Shown here in pieces: positions 10,791 to 20,534 of a stretch of 64,000 nt of DNA. Source of the stretch: Ciona intestinalis (taxonomy: Eukaryota > Chordata > Ascidiacea > Phlebobranchia > Cionidae); assembly GCF_000224145.3 (NCBI RefSeq), contig NC_020175.2, positions 2,928,381-2,992,380 of the forward strand, given 5' to 3'. Every line of letters starts with the position of its first letter. Position 1 is the stretch's first letter. The translations under genes and the position numbers were made by a program. A model generated the notes under the pieces. The model saw nothing but the letters and a program-made list of their open reading frames with translations. It was not told the origin of the DNA and did not search any database.

Positions 10791-11330
10791 GTCCTCCCAA
10801 AAATATGCAATTATACATTTGCGCACTTTTTAATTGATTTTTCATGCTTGTATATTTTTTACATTTTGCAATAATTTCATTTTGTTTAATGTTGTACACT
10901 GCTTTCTACACAAAATCTCTAATAGAAATAGATAGATGGATAGGTAAACTTGCTGTTGTGACCGGTGCCTCTGCTGGCATTGGTGAAGCAATTGTTAAAA
11001 AGTTGGTTGGTCATGGAATGAAAGTGGTTGGTTGTGCAAGAAATGAGGAAAAACTGAAACAAATTGCATCGGAAATCAACGGAAAGTGTCAAGGGGAAAT
11101 GTTCCCTTTTAAATGTGATGTAAAAGAAATATCGCAAATTCAGGACTTGTTTAAATTTGTAAAAGAGAAATTCGGTACCACACATGTGATGATCAATAAT
11201 GCTGGTATCGCATTTGATATTCCACTAATTTCAACCAAACCTGAGGTGCAACAAATTTTTTAACCTAAATTTTGTAGCAGAATACTTTAGTTTTTATTGC
11301 ATTACTATTTATTAACACTAAATGCGCACT
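10452..11330. repeat. duplicated block, copy 1 (probable haplotype A)
   Basis: It is repeated at 11434-12152 with an offset of 974 bp, falling to 823 bp after a 151-bp deletion in the second copy. It ends exactly at the assembly gap and holds exon 3 of SDR gene 5 and exon 1 of SDR gene 6. Confidence 0.85.
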
Positions 11331-13261
11331 NNNNNNNNNNNNNNNNNNNNNNNNNNNNNNNNNNNNNNNNNNNNNNNNNNTGAATCATTACCTCTGGGTT
11401 AGAGGCAGGCGCGCTAACCACTACGCCACGGCGCCTTGTAAGTTTTACGCTGTTAATTTAAAAAAAATAGGTATTACATTGTGAAATGTATGATAAACCA
11501 TATGCCCTAAAGTTTTTAAAGTTATCCTGATAAGTGTTTGGTCAGCTTTAGCGGTAAGTTTAAAAAGTTGCATCTTTTCAATACTATTAATATTTTGAAC
11601 ACAGAGTTTATCCGGATGATCCAGATCGGGCAACAACGCGCTATGCAAGCATGGAATGTCTTAAACCAGATGACATAGCAGATTCTGTCCTTTTTGCATT
11701 GCAAGCTCCACCACATATGGATGTAAATGATATTTACATTCGCCCCACACAACAGAAATCATAAGTCCTCCCAAAAATATGCAAATATACATTTGCGCAC
11801 TTTTTAATTGATTTTTCATGCTTGTATATTTTTTACATTATGCAAAGTGGTTGGTTGTGCAAGAAATGAGGAAAAACTGAAACAAATTGCATCGGAAATC
11901 AACGGAAAGTGTCAAGGGGAAATGTTCCCTTTTAAATGTGATGTAAAAGAAATATCGCAAATTCAAGACATGTTTAAATTTGTAAAAGAGAAATTCGGGA
12001 CCACACATGTGATGATCAATAATGCTGGTATCGCATTTGATATTTCACTAATTTCAACCAAACCTGAGGTGCAACAAATTTTTTAACCTAAATTTTGTAG
12101 CAGAATACTTTAGTTTTTATTGCATTACTATTTATTACACTAAATGCGCACTATCTGAAATAGATTTGTTTCATTTAGAATTAAATTTAATGGATGTCTT
12201 GTTTGTAATGTTTGTGTATTACATAATGATAAAATGATCACAGAGCTGATATTTTGGGCTTACATAATTTAGTTTTAAATACAGAATGTTTATATTACAA
12301 TTGGGAGCAACAGAAAGGATGAGATATTTGTATTCATAATATCAACATAACCTTGTTGCAGTTTGTTTGGTTGGTCATTCAGCAAGCACTAGAAACCTTG
12401 AGCATTTGTTTTAAAAAAAAAAAAAGTTGTATATACCTGAACCTATTGAACTATAAGTTCAAATAAAACAACAAAAAATATAGGTTTATATTATATTACA
12501 GTGACTCTTTATTTATTTTTTTTAAACTCTGTTACAGTGTTGTTGCTGTTACCAAGTGTTTATGCAATCAATTTTGGTTAATATATTTTTATCACTAAGT
12601 TGTGCATTTTTTCAACCTAATTTTATTCAGGAAATGAAAGCAACACTTGATGTTAATGTGCTTGCTACAACGGTTTGCATGCGAGAGGCTGTGCAGATTA
12701 TGCAAGGCAGTGGTGTAGACAACGGCCATGTGGTCAATATGTGCAGTTTGGCTGGTCACAAGACAGGTTACATTGCAATGTATACGGGGACAAAATACGC
12801 AATTCGAGCCATTACTGAATGCATGAGAATGGAGCTTCGACAAGCCAAGTCCCATATAAGGTTTACCTCAGTTTCACCTGGATATGTGGAGACATCCTTT
12901 GCACCAACGTAGGTTATAAATTAAATAAATATCGCTACTATGCACATTATAAGTCTATAAAAATGGTCCTCTGTCATCTGCCACATTAATAAAATGTTGG
13001 TAGGCCTACCATATCACGTCTTCCGTGAATTAAACTTAAGTGCTTACTATTCTATAACCATAAATATGACGTTGAATAAACATGGTTGTTTTATTTTGCA
13101 GAATGTACTCCAATGAGCCTGGTAGAGCAGACGCTCTGTACAACAGTATGAAGTGTTTACAACCCAACGATATTGCCGATGGAATAATATATGCTTTATC
13201 TGCACCACCACATGTGGATGTGAATGAAATAATATTGCGTCCAGTTGAACAACAATTTTAG
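10928..13261 (+). CDS. DHRS11-like SDR gene 6 (start codon changed in exon 1)
   Basis: The exons are 10928-11245, 12631-12908 and 13102-13261. They match the paralogue lengths exactly (318, 278, 160 nt) and keep phase throughout. Where the other genes begin ATG GAT AGG TGG, this one has ATA GAT AGA TGG, so the family start codon is lost. An open frame continues upstream in frame to ATG 10844, which would add about 28 residues with a hydrophobic start (MLVYFLHFAIISFCLML). Either translation starts there, possibly giving a membrane anchor, or the gene has lost normal initiation. Motifs: TGASAGIG, NNAG, Ser in NMCSLAG, catalytic MYTGTK, SPGYVETSF. Exon 2 is the most divergent of the array. An assembly gap and a duplicated block lie in intron 1. 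Confidence 0.8.
11331..11380. other. assembly gap (50 N)
   Basis: A run of N in intron 1 of SDR gene 6. Sequence before the gap reappears after it, pointing to an allelic join. Confidence 0.99.
11381..11434 (-). mobile_element. tRNA-derived SINE, 5' end
   Basis: Reversed SINE head: the reverse complement reads ggcgccgtggcgtagtggtt and then gcctctaacccagaggtaat. It abuts the gap. Copy 1 of the duplicated block has no SINE at this place, so it may be a polymorphic insertion. Confidence 0.75.
11434..12152. repeat. duplicated block, copy 2 (probable haplotype B)
   Basis: Near-identical to 10452-11330 apart from scattered substitutions and a 151-bp deletion between positions equivalent to 10871 and 11021. 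It repeats SDR gene 5 exon 3 (11605-11764, one silent-type change in the Ala-Ser-Met region) and part of SDR gene 6 exon 1. Confidence 0.85.
11846..12068 (+). pseudogene. SDR gene 6 exon 1, 5'-deleted second copy
   Basis: This is the 3' two-thirds of an SDR exon 1 ([16 protein letters not shown] ... NNAGIAFDISLISTKPE), followed by the same donor. The 151-bp deletion removed the start and the whole glycine-rich cofactor motif. It is broken whether it is an allele or a true duplicate. Confidence 0.8.
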
Positions 13262-13402
13262 TCCAAAACTGTAACCACTATGCCTTCATGCATTATAACC
13301 AGTATGTCTTCATGCATTCATTCATTTAACCAACTGAACGCACAGAAATTGTACCTCAAATTTTAGTGCCTATTACCACTATAATTAACATTTTCGAAAA
13401 TT

Positions 13403-13504
13403 TTAAAGGGGCATACCAACGAAAAATCAAAATTTGTGATTGATAGATATGCTTAAATGTGATCCATATACAAATTTTCATTTTTCGTTGGTATGCCTCT
13501 TTAA
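13403..13504. mobile_element. short palindromic MITE flanked by TTAA
   Basis: Two 35-bp arms (13403-13437 and 13470-13504) are inverted copies with about two mismatches (ggggcataccaacgaaaaat). Both ends abut TTAA, so it may use a TTAA target like piggyBac-group elements. It lies downstream of SDR gene 6. Confidence 0.75.
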
Positions 13505-13687
13505 GTTTAGTTTAGACTTATTTTGTATTCTAATCATATTAAATGTATCAACTTTTGTACTGGTTTGTATTCATTGTAATTGAACTCCTTGTGGTGGCTC
13601 ATTACCCCAACAACTGTTCTGCTTGGCGTTTATGTTTATTGTTTATGCAAAGAGTGTATTTGTCCTTGACTAACTCAACTCATTTCA

Positions 13688-13925
13688 TCTGGCACTGTAA
13701 CACAACTGATTAGCCCGCATCCATCTAACTCAGAGGTTATGGGTTCAAAGCTCATTGCTTCTACCATTGTGGGCGTATGTGACCTTGCGCAAATTACTTT
13801 AAGGCAATTGCTTTAAATGGGTTGTGCGAAGATACATACGTGGTAACTTGTAAGCTGGCACGAGGTGTTTGAAACAGAACACCACACGTTTCCAGCTACA
13901 CAAAGATAAAACATATCGCATTTTA
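13688..13925 (+). mobile_element. tRNA-derived SINE, near full length
   Basis: Head tggcactgtaacacaactga, box-B-like gggttcaaagctc, body taacttgtaagctggcacga, end acacaaagataaaaca. It ends about 80 bp before the start of SDR gene 7. Confidence 0.85.
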
Positions 13926-14006
13926 ACCGTAACCTCATGTTGTGCGTTATTTGAAGAATTAACCCATACCTCTATTGTGTATCTTTAACCATAGGCTGTA
14001 TATACA

Positions 14007-15706
14007 ATGGATAGGTGGATAGGTAAAGTTGCTGTTGTGACCGGTGCCTCTGTTGGCATTGGTGAGGCAATCGTTAAAAAGTTGGTCAGTCATGGAATGA
14101 AAGTGGTTGGTTGTGCAAGAAATGAGAAAAAACTGAAACAAATTGCATCGGAAATCAACGGAAAGGGTCAAGGGGAGATGTTCCCTTTCAAATGTGATGT
14201 CACAGATGAATCCAACATTCTAGAAATGTTTAAATTTGTGGAGGAGAAGTTTGGTAAAATTCATGTCTTGGTTAACAATGCTGGACTTGCTCATGAGGCT
14301 CCAGTAACATCAGGCAAAACTGAGGTAGTTATGCCAATTTCTAGATTCTATATTTTAAGTGGAATATTATTGGGGGTAAATATGTAACTTTGTTTGTTAA
14401 ATGTTCCGTGTCAGTTACACCTATATTCAAAATATATTTTGTTTCATATAAAATATTTTCATGAGCAAATAAGTAGTTTGTAAGATGTAAGGCACAGTTT
14501 TATGCATTTTACAGGATTCATATATAATGTAAAATCATGCGTATAGTTAGATTAAAGTAATTTGAAACTATTAGCACTATGGGCACCTAACATGGGTATG
14601 CAATTGCAAAGTATGCGTGTATACCCTGCAAATAAAGTACCCAGTATGAATAAATAGAATTTAATATACTATCTTACAAACATGTCTTAAAAAACACTAT
14701 ACAGTGGTAATGGGGGAAAGATCAGTCCAATATTTTCCAAACAAAAGCTAATAATGTGACACGAAAAAAGTTCGTGCTTTCGCCAGCATAAACTTTTATC
14801 TTTTAAAACTTATGGGTACCTTAACTTTTTAAAAGTTATGCGCCCATGATTAACAGCGCGCGTGTTGATTTGAATAGGAATGGAAGAGAATGTTGGATGT
14901 AAATGTTCTCGGTTTATCAATTTGTGTGAGGGAAACAGTTCAGATAATGAAAAGCACTGGTGTTGATGACGGACACATAATTAATATATCAAGTGTTGCT
15001 GGACATAAAGTGGGCGATAAAACCATGTATGCCGGCACCAAATTTGCTGTTCGTGCTCTCACTGAGGGTTTGAGAAAGGAATTAAGAGAAGCAAAGACAC
15101 ATATAAAGTCCACAAGCGTGTCCCCTGGCTTTGTGGCTACAGAATTTGCTTACAGGTTGGATCTTAATAATATTTGTTGCTAACCAATGTTACTATTCTC
15201 CATCGCTACAGCACAGTTTGTTAGTACGCCTGCCTCTAACCCAGAGATAATGGAGTCAAAGGCCCTTTGCTGCAACCATGGGTTGTCCAAATTATCAGCC
15301 ACACATAAAAAATCCACCCCAAAAAATGATCACCCACAAAGTAACATACTTGGTAACTTGTAAGCTGGCACCAGGTGTATGAAACAGAACACCTGTGAGT
15401 GCTTGCCCCATAACTTGATAAAAACAAAACACCAATATACAATTCCTGCATATCTTAACTGTACACCAAGCCTAATAGTCTTTACAATATTCTTTGTGAT
15501 TTTTCAATTAAAATTTACATTGAATCAAGTTATTCTGTTTTCATAGATTATATGAAGGGGAGCCTGAAAGGGCACAGAAGCTGTACAGTAAAATTGTTTG
15601 TTTAAAAGCTGAAGATGTTGCTGAAGCAGTGGCGTTTGCTTTGTCTACTCCTGCTCATGTTGATATAAATGAGATTACAATGCGGCCAGTGGAGCAAACA
15701 AATTAA
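14007..15706 (+). CDS. DHRS11-like SDR gene 7
   Basis: Classical SDR of 251 aa. Exons are 14007-14324, 14878-15155 and 15547-15706. Motifs: [12 protein letters not shown] (NNAGLAH), Ser in NISSVAG, catalytic [15 protein letters not shown] and a C-terminal [14 protein letters not shown] matching DHRS11 closely. An acceptor-like accatag lies 11 nt before ATG. Exon 1 is almost identical in DNA to the other copies, while exon 2 is nearest to gene 3. A SINE occupies intron 2. It is the last gene of the array. Confidence 0.92.
15205..15415 (+). mobile_element. tRNA-derived SINE
   Basis: Head cgctacagcacagtttgtta, gcctctaacccagagataat, body gtaacttgtaagctggcacc, in intron 2 of SDR gene 7. Confidence 0.8.
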
Positions 15707-16245
15707 GGCCTACAGCTGCTTGAATGCATGCGGCTCATTTAGCATTGCTTAGGAAGGTGTTCAATTTATTCTAACAACTGCAATATGTTTATGCTATTTA
15801 ATTCCATTGATAGTTTTAATTTTGAAATAGAAAGTTACTGATCTTGTTTAACTAACTTTAAAATTTGTTTTAATTAAGAATAAAAGTAAATGTAATAAAA
15901 AGCAAACGATTGAATATTAACCAATGCCCGAAACTGGTCAGTACATACGTTTGTATAAAGTGAATTATGGATATTTTCAGAAGTTAGTTGAATTGAAAAA
16001 GAAGTAATTAAAACATTTGTGCTTAAATGCAATCATCAAAAGATAATATGTTTCTCCAACATGCGTACTTGCTTTGGCAAAGCGTAGCCTATACTTACTT
16101 TCTTTATAATTCAATAACAAAATAATTAGTTTACTATGATTGGGTGACTTCTTTGTACGTGAAATTTTGTCCGGCGCCATGTATTAAATTGTAGACTTGA
16201 TTTTTTTGTATGCATCTCTGGTTAAACGTTATTCACACGGTGATT
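15707..16245. other. intergenic, no gene seen
   Basis: 3' UTR of SDR gene 7 with an AATAAA near 15880, then AT-rich sequence. The reverse-strand open frame at 15977-16180 has no recognisable content. Confidence 0.5.
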
Positions 16246-16246
16246 A

Positions 16247-16466
16247 TAGTAGGGTGGGGTAACATGGGACACTTAAGTACATTTTGCCCAATATTTCTTA
16301 ATTATTACAAAGTCAAACAGACGAGGTAAGATAGGACACTTTAAATCCGTTATTAATTTCGCTAGGTTAGTCAGCTTACAAAGTGAGCCTCCGAAAGAAT
16401 ACTGTCGTAAAAAAAAATATTTAAGTGTACAACTTGCCGCGTGTCCCATTATACCCCACCCTACTT
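16247..16466. mobile_element. TAGTAGGGTGG MITE, variant copy
   Basis: It starts tagtagggtggggtaacatg and ends cattataccccaccctactt. The interior differs from most copies. Confidence 0.8.
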
Positions 16467-16753
16467 TATGTAATGTTCACTATTCGTATAATATTTAACT
16501 AAAAATAATGTTTCGGTAATAATTTATTGTAATAAGGTATAAATTAAGTGTTTTCATTGCGTCTGCGTTTTAACATGTGTTTATCTAATTTTTTGGTTAC
16601 TTTTACTATTTAATAATTTTTACCAAATCATTAAGTACTTTCGGCGAAAACACGGCCTACCCATAGATATCTAAAGTCAGTTCCAGACTGCTAAATCAAA
16701 ATATTGCTTTTGCGGGGCTTGAGTTCGAAACTGATTTCCGTTAAATAATCAAC

Positions 16754-19287
16754 ATGGTGGTAAGTTTGTTAGTTTTATATATTTATAAATTATAATTACT
16801 ACTGTTAAGATGGTTATGCAAAGATTTAGGATTTGATTACTTTATGATTTGAACAATATGTATACCAATTTTAGAAAGACTATTTTCTATTCATTGCTGT
16901 ACCTGTACGTTTTGGTCCATAGCCCTCGTCTCATGTCTACAGCCATTTAATTGGTATTTACAAACAAATTAGGATTGGGTGCTAGTGAAAACCCCCCCCC
17001 ACCTTATTTGCTAACCACTAACCCCTATAACCACAACTACTAATCCCTATAAAACCGCTAACCCCCTATATATATGCTAGGGACATTTTAGCCTTGTGGC
17101 CACATCTGCTCAACTCCATGGTTGTTTGCCCTAACTATTATTATAAACTTTTTCATACTTACAGTAAAATATTACCGATTAGTAAAATTTGAAAAAGTAA
17201 TAATTGTTTTACACTTCCAGCTTGTTCTTGTGGTTGGAGACATGCACATTCCATTCCGGGCCTCTGGTTTGTCCCCAAAGTTTAAGAAACTTTTAGTGCC
17301 AGGGAAAATCCAGCATATCCTCTGTACAGGCAACCTGTGCACTAGAGAGTCGTATGATTATCTCAAAACACTCGCAAGCGATGTGCACGTTGTAAGGGGA
17401 GACTTTGATGAAGTAAGTGTCATTTTTTGTTTAATATAGTTAAATGTTTAATTGACTAAAAATTAAATCCTACATGGTATGACCAGTGGAACTGACTCCT
17501 AACTACCAACCTCTACCACTTTCCACTGGTGTATTCTGATACATACTGAAGGATTCTTCATTACTGCCCTTTTCTCAATTTATTGCTATACGTTTTTATT
17601 CATTTTGGTTACCTATATATTTCAAGCCCAAGCCATAAGCATGCCATGCCAGATGATACAAGTAATAAGGCTTTGTGTTATTAACTGTTTTTTTTTGTGT
17701 CTTTGTGTAACAAGGGCAAGACAGTTAACTGTCATTGATTCAACCCAGTTGGTTTGTTTGTTTGTTTCGCCCTTTAGCATTTTTTTGAAAACAAAATTCA
17801 TTATTCATTCCAGAATGTTAACTATCCTGAACAGAAAGTAGTAACAGTAGGTCAGTTCCGAATTGGGATGTGTCATGGCCATCAGGTAATGTTAAACTAT
17901 ATTAATATAAATTTCTACATGACTAATATAGGTTGCCTAAATTTTTAAAGCCCATATATATTTCTAGCGTTTTTGGTAATGTAGATTTCTATGTTAAACT
18001 ATATATTTTTAATTCTTACATAACTAATATAAAACAGGTTGTCTAATGTCTAATTTTCTAAAGCCTTTAAATATTTATAGCCTTTTTGGTAATGTCTGTT
18101 ATGTTAAACCATTTGTTCATGTGCATCAGAGACTCAGAGTCATAGAAACAGAGAATAGTCCAACTGCCGCCACTGTGTGCCCAAAAGCAAGCAAAAGCGT
18201 TGACTTTTGCAATGTATTTAAATAAACTTTTCCTTGCGTTCCCTTTTGTGAAGATGCATAAAAGATTTACCTTATCGTAATCGTACATTCTAAAATCCCA
18301 AGTTTCGCTTTAAATTAGCAACAACAAAAATTAGCGAAATGTTATAACTAGAAGTTTACTACTGAGTAGGGACTGTATGTTTCCGACAACCAAGGAAACA
18401 ATTTTCTAAATCTTTTTTTCCAGATATGTCCATGGGGAGACACTGAAAGCTTAGCAATGTTACAACGACAATTGAATGTTGACATCTTAATATTCGGCCA
18501 CACACATAAATTTGAAGCATATGAACATGAGAGTCACTTTTATATCAACCCAGGCAGCATAACAGGTGCCTTTTCACCAACTGCAAGGTAAGACATTGGC
18601 CTATTGATTTTTATTGAGCATATTGATACTAGCACTTTTATTGACAAAGTCATGTTTACTTTATTGCTTTTAAAATACTAGCATACTTATGAATGAATGT
18701 AACTTACTTTATCCTCGCATGGTAGGAGCTCGACAGTTGTAATAACACAGGTGTTCATACACCTCGTACCACCTTATGAGTTACCATGTATGTTACTTTG
18801 TGTTTTTTGGGGGGGGTTTCATTTATGTTTAGCTGATAATTTGTACACCTCTTTAGTAACCACTGGGTTGGAGCAATTGTCGTATGTGTCTTACCCAGGA
18901 CACATACGCCCACAATGGTAGCAGCGACGAGGCCTGAACCCAATAAACTTAACGGCAATTGCTTCAACCCAGTGGTCACAAATGGGTTTTTCAAATTATC
19001 AGCCATACATAAAAAAATAAAAAAAAATATTCTCCCATGAAGTAACATACATGGTAACTCGTAAGCTTGCATGAGATGTATGAAACAGAACACCCGTGTT
19101 ACAACGACTGTTGTTTTCCGGCCACGCAAAGATAAAGTAATTATATTCATTATACATTCATATTTTCAGTGAGGTTATTCCATCCTTTGTTCTTATGGAT
19201 ATCCAAGCAAGTACTGTTGTAACATACGTATACCAACTGCAAGCCAATGACGTTAAAGTGGAGAGAATAGAATATCAAAAGTCGTGA
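16754..19287 (+). CDS. VPS29: VPS29, retromer subunit
   Basis: Metallophosphoesterase-fold scaffold of the retromer cargo-recognition complex (with VPS35 and VPS26), which returns receptors from endosomes to the Golgi. It is 183 aa, as usual. Exons are 16754-16759, 17221-17412, 17814-17885, 18424-18587 and 19170-19287; all junctions keep phase. Exon 1 encodes only Met-Val, a known style for this gene. Recognisable blocks: [10 protein letters not shown] (Asp9, His11), [35 protein letters not shown], then [36 protein letters not shown] and [20 protein letters not shown]. These match human VPS29 almost block for block. Intron 4 holds two SINEs in opposite orientation. Confidence 0.97.
18695..18945 (-). 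mobile_element. tRNA-derived SINE in VPS29 intron 4
   Basis: Reversed body: ttactttatcctcgcatggt, acacctcgtaccaccttatg, then tgtcttacccaggacacata and gtagcagcgacgaggcctga. It lies head to head with the next SINE. Confidence 0.8.
18946..19160 (+). mobile_element. tRNA-derived SINE in VPS29 intron 4 (forward)
   Basis: taacggcaattgcttcaacc, ggtaactcgtaagcttgcat, then ttccggccacgcaaagataa. It ends just before exon 5 and forms an inverted pair with the preceding copy. Confidence 0.8.
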
Positions 19288-19600
19288 TCATCAGGTTATA
19301 ACTTTCAACCTTACAGTGCAATGAGTGGTATAATCGCTTCAGCTCTCTGCAGTGTCTATTCTAATTTTCATAAAATTCTCACGTTGATTTTCATTAGGCG
19401 GAAAAACGACCAACCTACAGTAAACTTTAGCTCAAATACTTAAAAAAAGTTGCTACCATATTTATATGTATTTACAATATTGAATGAAGGCTTAAGATCT
19501 TTTTTTTTCAAGCGCCCAATCAAAAAAGGTAGGAAAACTAAGGTGTTTAGTGCCATGTGGTAAAAAAAATTGCATTGATAAAAAATATTAAGAAAGTTAT

Positions 19601-19753
19601 TTTTTGGCCCATTTGGTAGTAAACAAAGAACATTCAAAGAATTATAAAACTGTATCCTATGACTCCCATAGACCGTTGTTAATTGTTTAAAACACGATCA
19701 GGATATTTGGATATTCTGTGTTAAGGGTTTCCGGGCTTCCCCCACCCTACTAT
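19601..19753 (+). mobile_element. TAGTAGGGTGG MITE, fragment
   Basis: It has the internal catttggtagtaaacaaaga and gaccgttgttaattgtttaa and the end cttcccccaccctactatat. The left terminus is missing. It lies downstream of VPS29. Confidence 0.8.
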
Positions 19754-20009
19754 ATGTTTTTTAACAAAAAATGTTAAACTATATCCCTTTTAAATATTCT
19801 AATCTGCTGGCCATTAGGAGCAAATCTTTAATACGAGATTGTTGTCTTCAATTCATGTTATGAATTTTCTTGATTCGTTGTAACACGTCATGCTTTATAT
19901 TGCGTAAATTCATCTTATAAAGTGAAAAACCGTTAATGCTTTGCTACCTTGGCAAGTCCCGTAAAGGAAGATTTTTATTCTGTACGGATGAGGTTTTGCT
20001 TGATCGGAA

Positions 20010-20318
20010 AATGAATGAATGTAACTTGCTTTATCTTGGCGTCGCCGAAAACAGCAGTCGTTATAATGAGGGTATTCTGCATCTCTTACCAGCTTTCAAG
20101 TTACCACGAATGGTATTTTTTGGGTGGTTGTTTGGGGGAATTTTTATGTATGGGGGATCATCTAGATTTTTGACAACCCATAAGTGAGCACTTGGTTGAA
20201 GCAATTGCCGTTAAGTGTCTTATACAAGAAGACATTTGGCCACAATGAAGACTCTCGAATCTATTACTAATGAGTGAAAGGCAAGGGTGCTAACCAACTG
20301 TGCCACGGTACCGGAAAA
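20010..20318 (-). mobile_element. tRNA-derived SINE
   Basis: Reversed copy from aatgaatgtaacttgcttta to caactgtgccacggtaccgg, lying 3' of the P450 gene. The open frame at 19936-20187 is made of it. Confidence 0.8.
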
Positions 20319-20534
20319 ACACGAAATTTAGCCTAGAGTTAGCGCAGCCTGCGCTTAGGCTACCCTTGCAGAATATAATAGTAATGGAAGATTTCTTCTT
20401 AAAATATTTTTTGTTAAAAGTTGTTTTTATTTATTAAAAGCTGTATTTTTGTAGCAATAGTGTGTAAGTAAAGCAGGATTATATATAGATATGAAACTGT
20501 TTTCGCGAAAACGTGTGCTTAAAAAATTGTGCTG

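Noticed and set aside
11434-12068. An eighth SDR gene after the gap
   Set aside because: It repeats gene 5 exon 3 and part of gene 6 exon 1 in the same order next to an assembly gap; alleles explain it better than a new gene.
18755-19150. 131-codon reverse frame
   Set aside because: It lies within the inverted SINE pair in VPS29 intron 4.
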